NCBI GenBank assembly: GCA_964353115.1 | Contig: CAYGUI010000013.1 | Coordinates: 1-29,837, forward strand | Direction of reading: 5' to 3' | DNA: 29,837 bases | From: CAYGUI01 sp964353115 | GTDB lineage: Bacteria > Pseudomonadota > Gammaproteobacteria > JAGOUU01 | Shown here: piece by piece, positions 15,879-26,063 of the stretch | Numbering within the stretch: the stretch's first letter is position 1 | Layout of the letters: each line of letters opens with the position of its first letter | Notes under the pieces: generated by a model | Told to the model about the DNA's origin: nothing | What the model saw: the letters and a program-made list of their open reading frames with translations, nothing else | Database searches by the model: none | Program-made: the position numbers and the translations under genes

Positions 15879-18098
15879 TTATAGACTATCACACAGCCAA
15901 TATTTATTTTGATTATGCAAATAATAATCGTAAATTATTTTATCCTTACTAACATTAAATTTTATTGCTCCTAATTTTGCTGTATCTAATATATTAACTC
16001 CAAGATGAGAATACCGATAAATGATACTTTCGTGAGGTAAATGATAACGATTTCTGTATCCTCTTGATAATATTGCATACTTTGGATTTACCGCATGAAT
16101 AAAATCTAAAGTTGAGGACGTTTTGCTGCCATGATGAGGAATTAATAATATATCTGCTTTCAAAGAATCATATTTATCTACTAAAAATTTCTCTCGTTCT
16201 TTTTCTATGTCCCCAGCCAATAATATTTTTTTAGAATTTTTACCTCCTACTGATATTTCTAAAACACAAGATTTATTATTTCTAGACTTTAAATTTTTAT
16301 TAATATTTTTATACTCTAAAAATTTAAAATCTACCCCATCCCAGCTCCAATTCAAACTTGGATTACATAACAAATATTTATTTTTAAATTTTAATCTTTG
16401 ATATTCGCTACTGATAATTTCTTTAACCTCAAAATTATCAATAATATTTTGCGTTCCGCCATTATGATCATTATCTAAATGGCTAATAATTAATTTATCT
16501 ATTTTTTTATAAAAATTATTATTTAAATACGGTTTAATAGTTACCTCACTAATTGAGAAGTTATTAAAACTAAGTCCAGTATCATATACAAACACATGAT
16601 TTTTAGTCTCGCCAATTATAGACAACCCCTGACCAACATCGATTACCGTTAATTCTAGATTTTGATAGGCTATATTTTTTTTATTAATCAAAAACAAAGG
16701 AATATATAAAATATTTAACAATTTTTTATTAAAAATTTTGCTTGGAATAAAAACAATAAAAATTGAGCATAAAATAGATAATAAAATTGCAAAAAAACTA
16801 GGGTTATAAATATCAATGTAAGATGAATTAAGGCTAGATAAATATTTTAATATTTTTTCCAAAATATCTATATTAAAACTAGCTAAACTTAATAAGCTCT
16901 TGATTAAAAAATTCAAGTTAATATTAGGCAACAGCAAAACCAGTATTATTAACACAACAGGAACTATAAGAAAACTTGCAAATGGAATAGCTACAAAATT
17001 GGCTAATATTGATATAGGAGATATTTTATTAAAAAATAAAATACTCACTGGCATTAAAGTTAAAAATAATAAATAAGAATTAGTTAGATTATCTATATTA
17101 CTTTGCTTGATGTTTTTATAAAAAAAGCTAGATGCTATTAAAATAAAAACACATAATATTGACAACCAAAAACCTTTATATAGCACCGCAGAAGGATATA
17201 TTATTAATATGAAAATTATAGAAAGACCGAAAATATCTAGTAAAGATGTGTTTTTATTTAATTTTTTACACAAAATAGCAATACCGCTAAGCAATAAAGC
17301 TCTAATAGCTGAAATCCCAAAGCCAGCTATAAATCCATAAAAAACTGCAAATAAATAAGATAACATTGGATTTAACATAAAAGAAAAAGCTATGACTAAG
17401 GATATATGCAAACCGGATATAACTATTAAATGGGCTGTTCCAGTATTTTTATAAATATCCCAAGTATCTTTACTGATATGATTATTAATTCCAAAAATAA
17501 GCGCTTCTATGATTGGCATGTTTGGGGAATTATAATTTATTAATTTCAAATACAATTTTTCGCGATATTTATAAAAATAAGATTTTATTGAAGGATCACT
17601 AGATTTTTTAATTATCGGAAATTTATTACTAACATTCCCTATAGCTACTATTTTTTCAGCAAAGTAATATTTTTCTTTTTCTGACTGATAATAATTATGA
17701 AGTCCTCTTGGTTTTTTAAAATTTACCGTAAAATTCCAAATATCATAAACATGAAGTTTTATATTATTATGATAAATACTTAATTTAACCTTATATTTTT
17801 GCGGATAAATTTCTGCCAAGAACTCTACATGATCATCATAATATTCCGGTATGGATATAATATTAAAATCAGAGGTAATATTTTTATCATAAAAATTATC
17901 TGGGGGCTTATTTAGCTTAATATATGAGCAAAATATAATTAATAAAAATAACAAAAATACAATGAAATTGATTATTTTATTGCAATAACAGCAATATATA
18001 AATAATAAAAATAATAAGACTAAGGCTATTAAATTATAGCTATAAGCTATTAATGTATAAATTGCTAAGAATACTGCAGACCATGTAAAACACACCAT
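15879..18098 (-). CDS. comEC: DNA internalization-related competence protein ComEC/Rec2
   Basis: ComEC forms the inner-membrane channel for single-stranded DNA in natural transformation. The 739-residue protein is full length. It has N-terminal spans (about 5-60), a DUF4131/OB-like periplasmic part (about 75-160), the competence domain with GTAHLIVISGLHISLV (about 220-236) and many spans, and a C-terminal metallo-beta-lactamase-like nuclease domain with DVGQG, SHLDNDHNGG and IPHHGSKTSST. All these metal-binding motifs are kept, so the gene looks functional. Its coding is visibly richer in Asn, Ile and Lys than its neighbours. Other competence genes are not in the window. Confidence 0.93.
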   Translation of the reverse strand: MVCFTWSAVFLAIYTLIAYSYNLIALVLLFLLFIYCCYCNKIINFIVFLLFLLIIFCSYIKLNKPPDNFYDKNITSDFNIISIPEYYDDHVEFLAEIYPQKYKVKLSIYHNNIKLHVYDIWNFTVNFKKPRGLHNYYQSEKEKYYFAEKIVAIGNVSNKFPIIKKSSDPSIKSYFYKYREKLYLKLINYNSPNMPIIEALIFGINNHISKDTWDIYKNTGTAHLIVISGLHISLVIAFSFMLNPMLSYLFAVFYGFIAGFGISAIRALLLSGIAILCKKLNKNTSLLDIFGLSIIFILIIYPSAVLYKGFWLSILCVFILIASSFFYKNIKQSNIDNLTNSYLLFLTLMPVSILFFNKISPISILANFVAIPFASFLIVPVVLIILVLLLPNINLNFLIKSLLSLASFNIDILEKILKYLSSLNSSYIDIYNPSFFAILLSILCSIFIVFIPSKIFNKKLLNILYIPLFLINKKNIAYQNLELTVIDVGQGLSIIGETKNHVFVYDTGLSFNNFSISEVTIKPYLNNNFYKKIDKLIISHLDNDHNGGTQNIIDNFEVKEIISSEYQRLKFKNKYLLCNPSLNWSWDGVDFKFLEYKNINKNLKSRNNKSCVLEISVGGKNSKKILLAGDIEKEREKFLVDKYDSLKADILLIPHHGSKTSSTLDFIHAVNPKYAILSRGYRNRYHLPHESIIYRYSHLGVNILDTAKLGAIKFNVSKDKIIYDYYLHNQNKYWLCDSL

Positions 18099-18151
18099 TA
18101 GAATATGGTATGAAAAAAATTATTATTAAAATATAGTATTTTTTATGGTTT

Positions 18152-19213
18152 TTACAGACCTAGCTCTGTTTGAGAGTAACTTAATATAGACTCATCTTTA
18201 ACCTTAATACCAACCCCAATAAGCCTAACCGGCATACGACCACGCATCCAAGCTTCCTCGAGCAAATTACAAAAAATATTGAAATCTAAACGATAATATA
18301 AACCTTCCGAGGTAGTTTGATCAAAATTGTAAAATTTTAATTTTACAAATAATTTTAAAATTCGATCTGAGTCTATATTTTTCTTCCGAATACGCTCTTT
18401 TAAACAAGATATTAAATCAGACATTTTCTCCATACATTGACTTAAACTTTGCAAGTCAACATCGTAAGTATGCTCGACACTAATTGACTTAGGCAACGAG
18501 GAGTTTGCAAGCTCCCGCTCATCTATTCCTCGACAACGTTTATATAAAAATTCTCCTTGCCTACCAAATATTTTATTTAACTTTTTTAGATCATAATTTT
18601 GTAAGTCTTCACATATTTTTATATTTAGTTTGTATAAAATATCTTCCGTAGCGCGTCCTATACCAGGAATTGATCTTACAGGGATCTTTTTTATAAATTC
18701 AGAAGAATCATTTGGCGATATTACGAATAAACCATTAGGCTTATCTATTTCACTTGCAATTTTTGCTAATAATTTATTTTGCGCAATACCACAAGAAGCG
18801 ACCAAACCAGTAGTTTGGTAAATTTTATCTTTAATATCCTGCGCTATTTCTACAGCATTATTATTAAATAATCTAGAATTAGTAACATCTAAATATGCTT
18901 CATCAATAGAAACCATCTCTATATTATTAGTATATTGATAAAAGATTTTATTAATTACACTGCTTATTCTGCGATATAAACGAAAATTTCCTTTTAAAAT
19001 TAATAATTCAGGACATAATTGCAATGCTAAGCTCGCGCTAATTCCTGATTTAACTCCAAATTTTCGTGCAGAATAATTGCAAGTAGATATTACACCACGT
19101 GATCCAAGCTCACTACCCACAGCTGTTGGTCTGGCGTCATCTAATGCCCTATATTTTATTTCTATTGCAACAAAAAAACAGTCCATATCAATATGGATTA
19201 TTTTTTTTATCAA
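18152..19213 (-). CDS. dinB: DNA polymerase IV (Y family), TTG start
   Basis: DinB is an error-prone polymerase that copies past damaged bases. The 353-residue protein has the catalytic residues Asp9 (HIDMDCFF) and Asp104-Glu105 (SIDEAYLD), the steric-gate region FFVAIE, and a C-terminal little-finger domain. The start must be the TTG at 19213, since the next ATG would delete Asp9; GAGGAAG at 19221-19227 is seven bases upstream. The TTG overlaps the cpoB stop as TTGA. Being read at the end of the tol-pal operon, with a weak start codon, is an unusual setting for an SOS-type polymerase. I see no clear LexA-type box before it. Confidence 0.95.
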   Translation of the reverse strand: MIKKIIHIDMDCFFVAIEIKYRALDDARPTAVGSELGSRGVISTCNYSARKFGVKSGISASLALQLCPELLILKGNFRLYRRISSVINKIFYQYTNNIEMVSIDEAYLDVTNSRLFNNNAVEIAQDIKDKIYQTTGLVASCGIAQNKLLAKIASEIDKPNGLFVISPNDSSEFIKKIPVRSIPGIGRATEDILYKLNIKICEDLQNYDLKKLNKIFGRQGEFLYKRCRGIDERELANSSLPKSISVEHTYDVDLQSLSQCMEKMSDLISCLKERIRKKNIDSDRILKLFVKLKFYNFDQTTSEGLYYRLDFNIFCNLLEEAWMRGRMPVRLIGVGIKVKDESILSYSQTELGL

Positions 19214-19932
19214 TGAAATTCTTCCTCAATTTGAGTAAGGCGTGATTCTGCTAATTTAGAAATTGAAGTATTAGGATTTTTAGCAATAACATCCGTAAAT
19301 ACCTCTTTAGCATGATTTATATCATGCAAATACAAGTACGCCATACCTTTTTTAAACATGGCTGTAGATGCCTTTTGATCGTGAGGATATTTTTTTATAA
19401 CATCATCGTAATAATTAACAGCCAAATTATAGTTAGATTGTATTAAATTTACCTCTCCTAACCAATAATAAGCGTTAACAGTATACTTGCCATCTGGATA
19501 ATTTTGTAAATAATTTTGTAATTGCTTCTCAGCTTCTACATAATCTTTTTCTTTTATCAAAGCGTAAGATTTTCTATATAGAGTATATTCATCATTAGAA
19601 GAAGAATTAGCATCACTAACTGGAATATCTGACTGCTCTTCAGATGATGGCTTATTATGTTGGACTTGGGGTGAATGCTCTAAAACTTCTATTCTGCCAC
19701 GCAACTCTTGGATTTCATGACGTAAATCAGATATTGATGTTTTAATTTCTAACATAAGCTCAGAGTTAAGCAAACGCTCTATGCGATCTAATCTTTCCTC
19801 TATATGACTATCATTAGAAGAATCTACAAAGCTATTATCAACTATTTCAGCAGATGCAAAAACATTAAAAAAATTGCTAGTTGTATAAACAACTAGCAAT
19901 AACTTAACAAAATATTTAACTTTTGTTACCAT
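19210..19932 (-). CDS. cpoB: Cell division coordinator CpoB (YbgF)
   Basis: CpoB is a periplasmic partner of TolA that links outer-membrane constriction to peptidoglycan synthesis by PBP1B. The 240-residue protein has a signal peptide (about residues 1-27, cleavage likely after VFASA), an N-terminal coiled coil (about 42-88, RLDRIERLL...RHEIQELRGRIEVLE) that mediates trimerisation in this family, a Ser/Asp linker, and tetratricopeptide repeats (about 115-235, AYYWLGEVNLIQSNYNLAVNYYDDVIKKYP). The start shares TAATG with the pal stop. Function is assigned by family and position. Confidence 0.93.
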   Translation of the reverse strand: MVTKVKYFVKLLLVVYTTSNFFNVFASAEIVDNSFVDSSNDSHIEERLDRIERLLNSELMLEIKTSISDLRHEIQELRGRIEVLEHSPQVQHNKPSSEEQSDIPVSDANSSSNDEYTLYRKSYALIKEKDYVEAEKQLQNYLQNYPDGKYTVNAYYWLGEVNLIQSNYNLAVNYYDDVIKKYPHDQKASTAMFKKGMAYLYLHDINHAKEVFTDVIAKNPNTSISKLAESRLTQIEEEFH

Positions 19933-20447
19933 TATCCAACCATGAATTTTAGTTCAGCCCTACGGTTTTTTTGCCAAGTATCTTCATCATGACCTTGAGC
20001 AGCTGGACGCTCTTTACCATAACTAATAACTGCCAACTGATCACGTTTTACACCATGAGACATTAAAATTTCAGATACTGACTGAGCTCTTCTTTCACCC
20101 AAACCAATATTATACTCACGACTACCGCGTTCGTCGGTATGACCATTAACTTTTGCTGTTACATCTGGATGCTCTAATAAATAATTAGCAACCTGAGCTA
20201 AATCATGTTGACTATTATTTTTAATTTTACTGTCATCAAAATTAAAGTAAAAAACTTTAGATTCAATGTTGCTTTCTGAAATAGCATCAGTTCCATCTGC
20301 AAACTTATTAAATACTTCTTTATTATACTTCATAGGAACACTATGCCTAGCTTGTTTATTATAATGTCGACTAGAGCCGCTTTTTTCAGAAGTACAAGAA
20401 GACACTAAAAACACCGCTAAAACGATACCACAGATTTTTTTAATCAT
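19932..20447 (-). CDS. pal: Peptidoglycan-associated lipoprotein Pal
   Basis: Pal is an outer-membrane lipoprotein that binds peptidoglycan and TolB. The 171-residue precursor has a lipoprotein signal peptide ending in the lipobox VSSC, with Cys18 as the lipidated residue. After a flexible linker comes the OmpA-like domain (about 65-171) with YFNFDDSKI and the peptidoglycan-binding signature NGHTDERGSREYNIGLGERRA. GAGG eight bases before the ATG is a good ribosome binding site. It lies 20 bases after tolB. Confidence 0.97.
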   Translation of the reverse strand: MIKKICGIVLAVFLVSSCTSEKSGSSRHYNKQARHSVPMKYNKEVFNKFADGTDAISESNIESKVFYFNFDDSKIKNNSQHDLAQVANYLLEHPDVTAKVNGHTDERGSREYNIGLGERRAQSVSEILMSHGVKRDQLAVISYGKERPAAQGHDEDTWQKNRRAELKFMVG

Positions 20448-20467
20448 AAGAATTAACCTCCATTTTA

Positions 20468-21685
20468 TTAACTAATAAGAGGAGACCAAGTAGGTTCTTG
20501 CACATCTCCATTACGCGCTGGTAAAATCCATTTTGCTTTACCATCTACAGTCACCTCACCTAATATACCATATTTTTCACCATGCGTAGCATAAATAATA
20601 TGATACCCATTAGGAGAAACACTAGGCGATTCTGCATAAAAATTATTAGTTAGAATTTCTAAATTATCATTATCTAAATTTAAAGAAGCAATTCTAAATC
20701 TACCTAAATTATCTTTATGCATAAAAATAATTTTATTACTCTGTGGAACAAAAGATCCATGTGCATTATACCCTCCTTCAAAGGTAACGCGATGAACTTC
20801 TTTATTATTAAAATAATACCTATAAATCTGGACGGTACCTCCTCGATTAGAGGTAAATAATATTGATTTATCATCAAATGACCAGGCGGGCTCTGTATCT
20901 AGCGACCATCCATCTGTTATTTGCGTTAATACTTTCGAACTTAAATCTAATACATAAATATTAGGTATTTTTTCGTATGATAAAACTAAAGCCATTTTTT
21001 TTCCATCATGAGACCAAGATGGAGCACCGTTAATACCTTTAAAGTCAGCTATAAGTTGAACTTGGCCAGATTCCAAATTAAAAGTTTTAATGGACGATTT
21101 ACCACCTTCAAAAGAAACATATGCAATAGTTTTACCATCTGGACTAAAAGATGGCGACATAATAGGAGCATCGCTAATAACTACAGGTTTGGGATTGTAA
21201 CCATCTATATCAGCAATCTCCAAAATATATTTTGATATTTTCTCTCTCTCCCAAATAACATTTATATATGCAATTTTTAGCGAAAAAACACCTTTGATAT
21301 CTGTTAGTTTTTCAAAAATTAAATCAGATATTTTGTGAGAAAGATTTCTAAATTGACTAGTATTTACATCAAATTCTCTATTTAATAATTCTTTACCTAT
21401 TTCATCAGAATTTTTTAATTTAAAATTAACTTTAAAATTGCTATTTTTTTTTGTAACTGAGCATTCTGTGTAGTAATCAGTATTTTCCTCATTTTTAGCA
21501 GATCTCAATAAACCACTACGATTTATATCATTAATAATCACATTTGAAATTTCATTAACATCACAACTATTTATTTTAATAGGTATAGCATTATTCATTC
21601 CTTGAGTAATTAAAACATCTAAGGTAGAAAAAGCATTATTTATAACTAAAAAATATATAACTAAATATTTAAATATTTTATTCAT
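20468..21685 (-). CDS. tolB: Tol-Pal system beta-propeller protein TolB
   Basis: TolB is a periplasmic protein that shuttles between TolA and Pal. The 405-residue precursor has a signal peptide (about 1-20), an N-terminal alpha/beta domain (about 22-140) and a six-bladed propeller made of repeats such as SPSFSPDGKTIAYVS, APSWSHDGKKMALV and EPAWSFDDKSILFTSNRGG. The start overlaps the tolA stop by eight bases. E. coli TolB has 430 residues, so it is slightly short, mainly at the N-terminal domain. Confidence 0.96.
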   Translation of the reverse strand: MNKIFKYLVIYFLVINNAFSTLDVLITQGMNNAIPIKINSCDVNEISNVIINDINRSGLLRSAKNEENTDYYTECSVTKKNSNFKVNFKLKNSDEIGKELLNREFDVNTSQFRNLSHKISDLIFEKLTDIKGVFSLKIAYINVIWEREKISKYILEIADIDGYNPKPVVISDAPIMSPSFSPDGKTIAYVSFEGGKSSIKTFNLESGQVQLIADFKGINGAPSWSHDGKKMALVLSYEKIPNIYVLDLSSKVLTQITDGWSLDTEPAWSFDDKSILFTSNRGGTVQIYRYYFNNKEVHRVTFEGGYNAHGSFVPQSNKIIFMHKDNLGRFRIASLNLDNDNLEILTNNFYAESPSVSPNGYHIIYATHGEKYGILGEVTVDGKAKWILPARNGDVQEPTWSPLIS

Positions 21686-22415
21686 CTGGTTTAAAAGTAA
21701 AATGTACTGTGTTTATTAATTTATATAATTCAGGATCATTAGGTATTTCTATTTTTTCTAATTTATTAGCAGCCATCTTTACTGAGAGATCTAAAGCTTC
21801 ACTACCGCTAGATTTATAAATTTTACTACTAACAACCTTCCCTGCTTGATCTAACTTTAATTCTAACACTGTCGATAAATTTTTCCCTAAAAATTGCTGT
21901 TGTGATATCCACAAATTAGACATGCGCTTTTTAAGCAACAACCTAAATTTTTGAATTTCCGAGTCCAGTCGAGCCTTATTTTTTTCCGCCACTTCAAGCA
22001 AATTCATTTCATTATCTAATTGCTTATCTATACTTGCTAAATCTTTATTTTTTATATTTTCTAATTTTTGAAGTTTATTTTCCCTTTTTATTTTCTTTAA
22101 ATCATTTTCCTTTGCTTTTATATTTTTAGCAATCTTAGAAAGCTCTTGACGCATCTTTTTACTTTGCAAAGCTATGCGATCTTGATCATGTTTTAATGCT
22201 AATTTATGCTTAACTTCTTCTTGTTCAATACGAAAAATTTCTTTATTTACTTCATCAGAGCTAAATGCTGTTGCTAAAATTGGCGCTTCAACAGGACTTT
22301 CTTCTTCGATATTTACATCGTTATTATTAAACGATAAGTTAATCATTAAGAAAATTAATACAACTGCATGTAATAATAATGATTTTATAAAAGGCTTACG
22401 TAATAAATTTATCAT
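21678..22415 (-). CDS. tolA: TolA, short form
   Basis: TolA spans the periplasm and transmits the TolQR motor force to TolB and Pal. The 245-residue protein has one N-terminal span (about 9-27), a helical Lys/Glu/Gln-rich middle (about 55-170) and a C-terminal domain (about 175-245) with WISQQQFLGKNLSTVLELKLDQAGKVVSSKI and SSGSEALDLSVKMAA, the conserved TolA/TonB-like part. E. coli TolA has 421 residues; the central helix is much shorter and lacks Ala-rich repeats. The ATG overlaps the tolR stop as ATGA. Confidence 0.9.
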   Translation of the reverse strand: MINLLRKPFIKSLLLHAVVLIFLMINLSFNNNDVNIEEESPVEAPILATAFSSDEVNKEIFRIEQEEVKHKLALKHDQDRIALQSKKMRQELSKIAKNIKAKENDLKKIKRENKLQKLENIKNKDLASIDKQLDNEMNLLEVAEKNKARLDSEIQKFRLLLKKRMSNLWISQQQFLGKNLSTVLELKLDQAGKVVSSKIYKSSGSEALDLSVKMAANKLEKIEIPNDPELYKLINTVHFTFKPDE

Positions 22416-22825
22416 TTCGCAGCATCCGTAATTAAACCTATATTATTTATACCTTGTTTCTGCAGTACAGCCATAGTTTTAACTACATCACCATAACTTA
22501 CATTTTTATCACCTTGTATTAAAATGTGACGAGATGGGTCACGCTTATGCTCAGCAACCAATCTGAGTAATAAATCACGTAAAATTATACTGTTCCTAGG
22601 TTTATCATTTATATTTAAATATAATTTATTATTTTTATCGATACTAATAACAATAGGCAATTTATTTTGCCTATTTATATTTATTGCAGATGTTTTTGGC
22701 AGCTCTACTTTAACCCCTTGCAATAAAACTGGAGCTGTGATCATAAAAATAACCAACAACACTAACATTACGTCGATATAAGGAACGACGTTCATTTCGG
22801 CTATTATTGCTCGCTTTTTAACCAT
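22412..22825 (-). CDS. tolR: TolR
   Basis: TolR pairs with TolQ in the proton-driven inner-membrane motor of the Tol-Pal system. The 137-residue protein has one span (about 14-33) with the proton-path residue Asp18 in NVVPYIDVMLVLLVIFMITAP and a periplasmic domain ending in DVVKTMAVLQKQGINNIGLIT. The ATG at 22825 lies inside the end of tolQ, a 22-base overlap. Context with tolQ and tolA separates it from the ExbD encoded elsewhere in the window. Confidence 0.96.
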   Translation of the reverse strand: MVKKRAIIAEMNVVPYIDVMLVLLVIFMITAPVLLQGVKVELPKTSAININRQNKLPIVISIDKNNKLYLNINDKPRNSIILRDLLLRLVAEHKRDPSRHILIQGDKNVSYGDVVKTMAVLQKQGINNIGLITDAAK

Positions 22826-23442
22826 AAAATTAAGCGTTTTTGTAATTCATCATAACCTGAGATAATAAAATTCAAATTGGTACTATATCTATTAAATGCA
22901 ATAACTGCAGGAATAGCTGCAAATAGTCCTACAGCTGTAGCAATTAATGCTTCTGCAATACCCGGAGCAACATTAGCTATAGTTGCCTGCTCATGGGAAT
23001 TGCTAAGACCAATAAAAGAATGCATAATCCCCCAAACAGTACCAAATAATCCAACATAAGGACTTACCGATCCTATAGTTGCCAGAGTTGATAATTGTTT
23101 TTCGAGTCGTGATACTTCTTTAATTTCACAAAGCTCTAGAACTTGTGTAACTTTGTCATAATCACGTGAATTTAAATATTCCTGGGTACCGATTACGAAA
23201 AAATGCTCTGCTGAATTAAGATTATTTTTATTTTTTATAGCTTGAAATAAACCATTCAAATCTTTAGTTCTTGATAGCAATAAATTTAGATTATCTATCG
23301 CATTACCCATATTTCTAAACAATAAAGCTCGCTGAAATATAATTGTCCAAGAAAAAATAGATACTGCAATTAAAAATAAAATTATTAACTTAACCGGAAG
23401 AGTTGCTCCCCAGAATAAACCTATAATTGAAAAATTGTCCAT
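22804..23442 (-). CDS. tolQ: TolQ
   Basis: TolQ forms the proton channel of the Tol motor. The 212-residue protein has three spans: about 14-36, 110-135 and 155-178, with the family pattern ATIGSVSPYVGLFGTVWGIMHSF and APGIAEALIATAVGLFAAIPAVIAFNRY. It starts 13 bases after the acnA stop. The ybgC thioesterase gene that commonly precedes tolQ is absent, and acnA takes its place. Confidence 0.96.
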   Translation of the reverse strand: MDNFSIIGLFWGATLPVKLIILFLIAVSIFSWTIIFQRALLFRNMGNAIDNLNLLLSRTKDLNGLFQAIKNKNNLNSAEHFFVIGTQEYLNSRDYDKVTQVLELCEIKEVSRLEKQLSTLATIGSVSPYVGLFGTVWGIMHSFIGLSNSHEQATIANVAPGIAEALIATAVGLFAAIPAVIAFNRYSTNLNFIISGYDELQKRLILWLKSEQ

Positions 23443-23455
23443 AAATAACCAACGT

Positions 23456-26059
23456 TTATTGTGTTGCTAACTGCCGTAATACATATTTTAATATGCCACC
23501 ATTTTTATAATAAGCAACCTCTTGTGGAGTATCAAGCCTAATATCAACAGCAAATTCGATTTTTTTATTATCTTTCATGGTAACTGACACAGTAACCTTA
23601 TCAGCATCTCCAGCATTAATACCAGAAATATCAAATAATTCATCTCCAGTTAAACCAAAAGATTCAGCACTTTCACCATCTTTAAATTGTAATGGCAATA
23701 TTCCCATACCTATTAAATTAGAACGATGTATACGCTCATAACTTTGAGCAATTACCACCTTAATACCTAAAAGATAAGGTCCTTTTGCTGCCCAATCACG
23801 TGATGATCCACTACCATATTCTTTACCTGCTAAGATTATCAACGGTGTTTTATTTGCTTGATACTTTTCTGCAGCTTCAAATATAGTCATTTGCGTACCA
23901 TCAGGTTGAAATTTGGTAAAACCGCCTTCCACTCCTGGAACCATTTTATTGCGCAAGCGAATATTAGCAAAAGTACCACGCACCATAACTTCATGATTAC
24001 CACGTCGTGAACCATAAGAATTAAAATCTATTGGTTTAACACCGTGCTCTTGTAAATATTTACCTGCTGGACTATCTGCTTTTATTGAACCAGCTGGAGA
24101 AATATGATCAGTCGTTACACTATCGCCTAAAACAGCTAAAGCACGCGCCCCAACTAAATCTTTAATTTCCTCTAATTTATCAGTCATTCCATCAAAAAAA
24201 GTTGGCTTACGCACATAAGTAGAATTTTTATCCCACTTATACAAATCCCCTTCTGGAGAGGATAATGCTTTCCAGTATTTTCCACCATCAAAGACACTTT
24301 CATAATTCTTAACAAACATATTTGAATTAATGCTTGAACTAACTATTTCTTGTATTTCATGGCTAGTTGGCCATAAATCTTTTAAAAATACTGGGATATT
24401 ATTTTTATCATGCCCAATTGGATCATTATAAAAATCAATATTCATCGTACCAGCTAAAGCGTATGCTACAACTAACGGGGGAGATGCTAAATAGTTCATT
24501 CTAACTTCAGGATGAACACGCCCTTCAAAATTTCTATTTCCTGATAAAACAGAAGTTACATATAAATTATTTTCATTTATAACTTTGCTAATTTCTGGTT
24601 TTAGCGGTCCTGAGTTTCCTATACAAGTAGTACAACCATAGCCAACTAAATAAAACCCTAGCTTTTCTAAATCTTCTAACAAACCAGTTTTATGTAAATA
24701 ATCAGTAACAACTTTTGATCCGGGAGCAAGACTCGTTTTAACCCACTCAGGAACTTGTAAGCCTTTTTCTGCAGCTTTACGTGCTACTAAACCTGCAGCA
24801 ACTAATACTTGAGGGTTGGAAGTATTAGTACAACTAGTAATTGCTGCTATAACCACTGAGCCATTTTGTAATTTATTATTATCTTGAGGCACTTCTTGTT
24901 TTTCACTAGATAACGCAGCAATAAAGTTTTCTTTTGCTTTTGTTAAATCAATTCTATCTTGCGGTCTTTTTGGACCTGCAATACTTGGAACAACTTTGGA
25001 CAAATCAAGAGTCATGCTGTCATTGTAAATAATTTGATCCTGGGTCGACGCATCGCGCCATAGCATGTTAGCCTTGCAATATTCTTCAACTACTTTGCAA
25101 TGCTCATTTGATCTGCCAGTTAATTTTAAATAATCAATAGTCTTTTCATCGACCGGAAAAAACCCTGAAGTTGCACCATATTCTGGCGCCATGTTAGCAA
25201 TAGTTGCTCTATCAGCTAGTGATAAATTATCAAGACCATCACCATAAAATTCTACAAATTTACCGACAACACCTTTTTTACGTAAAATTTCAGTTACTGT
25301 TAAAACTAAATCTGTAGCTGTTGCACCTTCTGGTAATTTTCCAATAAGCTTAAAGCCCATCACTTCAGGAATTAGCATACTTACTGGTTGGCCAAGCATA
25401 GCTGCCTCCGCTTCAATACCACCAACCCCCCAACCAAGCACTCCAACACCATTAATCATAGTAGTATGAGAATCCGTGCCAATTAGTGTATCCGGGTAAA
25501 GATAACCATCTTTTTCAAAAACTACCCGCGCTAAATATTCTAAATTAACCTGATGAACAATACCTGTTTCTGGCGGAACAACACGAAAATTACTAAATGA
25601 CTTTTGCCCCCATTTTAAAAATATATAACGCTCTTCATTACGCTCATATTCTTTTTTTGTATTATATTCAAGAGCTTCAGCATCATATTTATCAACTTGA
25701 ACTGAATGATCAATTACAAGCTCAACTGGTTGCAATGGATTAATTTTGGTTGGATCACCGCCCAAATCTTTCATTGCATCACGCATAACAGCTAAATCAA
25801 CAATAGATGGAACACCAGTAAAATCTTGTAAAATAACACGGCTTGGCGTAAATAAAATTTCATGTTGCTTATCTAAATTTTCTTCACGATTTAATATGGC
25901 ATCAACATCCATTTTTTCGCGGTTAAATCTAAGTAAATTTTCTAGCAAAATTCGAATAGAAATAGGAAGCTTATTAATTCTGTTTATATCTAGTTTTGAT
26001 AAGTCATAAAACTTATATTCTTTACTATTAATTTTTTTACTACTTAAGGTGTTAGCCAT
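23456..26059 (-). CDS. acnA: Aconitate hydratase A
   Basis: AcnA is the iron-sulfur TCA-cycle enzyme that converts citrate to isocitrate. From the ATG at 26059 the protein has 867 residues (E. coli AcnA: 891). The cluster ligands are Cys410 ([10 protein letters not shown]), Cys476 and Cys479 ([12 protein letters not shown]). The N-terminal IGTDSHTT and C-terminal [10 protein letters not shown] and [18 protein letters not shown] motifs are intact. The frame stays open for another 141 codons upstream, but that part lies antisense to minC and has no aconitase similarity. TTGGA is eight bases before the ATG. It heads the run of genes leading into tolQRAB. Confidence 0.97.
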   Translation of the reverse strand: MANTLSSKKINSKEYKFYDLSKLDINRINKLPISIRILLENLLRFNREKMDVDAILNREENLDKQHEILFTPSRVILQDFTGVPSIVDLAVMRDAMKDLGGDPTKINPLQPVELVIDHSVQVDKYDAEALEYNTKKEYERNEERYIFLKWGQKSFSNFRVVPPETGIVHQVNLEYLARVVFEKDGYLYPDTLIGTDSHTTMINGVGVLGWGVGGIEAEAAMLGQPVSMLIPEVMGFKLIGKLPEGATATDLVLTVTEILRKKGVVGKFVEFYGDGLDNLSLADRATIANMAPEYGATSGFFPVDEKTIDYLKLTGRSNEHCKVVEEYCKANMLWRDASTQDQIIYNDSMTLDLSKVVPSIAGPKRPQDRIDLTKAKENFIAALSSEKQEVPQDNNKLQNGSVVIAAITSCTNTSNPQVLVAAGLVARKAAEKGLQVPEWVKTSLAPGSKVVTDYLHKTGLLEDLEKLGFYLVGYGCTTCIGNSGPLKPEISKVINENNLYVTSVLSGNRNFEGRVHPEVRMNYLASPPLVVAYALAGTMNIDFYNDPIGHDKNNIPVFLKDLWPTSHEIQEIVSSSINSNMFVKNYESVFDGGKYWKALSSPEGDLYKWDKNSTYVRKPTFFDGMTDKLEEIKDLVGARALAVLGDSVTTDHISPAGSIKADSPAGKYLQEHGVKPIDFNSYGSRRGNHEVMVRGTFANIRLRNKMVPGVEGGFTKFQPDGTQMTIFEAAEKYQANKTPLIILAGKEYGSGSSRDWAAKGPYLLGIKVVIAQSYERIHRSNLIGMGILPLQFKDGESAESFGLTGDELFDISGINAGDADKVTVSVTMKDNKKIEFAVDIRLDTPQEVAYYKNGGILKYVLRQLATQ

Positions 26060-26063
26060 AATT

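Noticed and set aside
15879..18098. comEC as a decaying pseudogene
   Set aside because: Although very A+T-rich, it is uninterrupted over 739 codons and keeps the OB-like, competence and metal-binding motifs.
18099..18151. AT-only hairpin AAAATA-TAG-TATTTT between dinB and comEC as a terminator
   Set aside because: It has almost no GC pairs and is too weak to be called an intrinsic terminator; such palindromes arise often in A+T-rich DNA.
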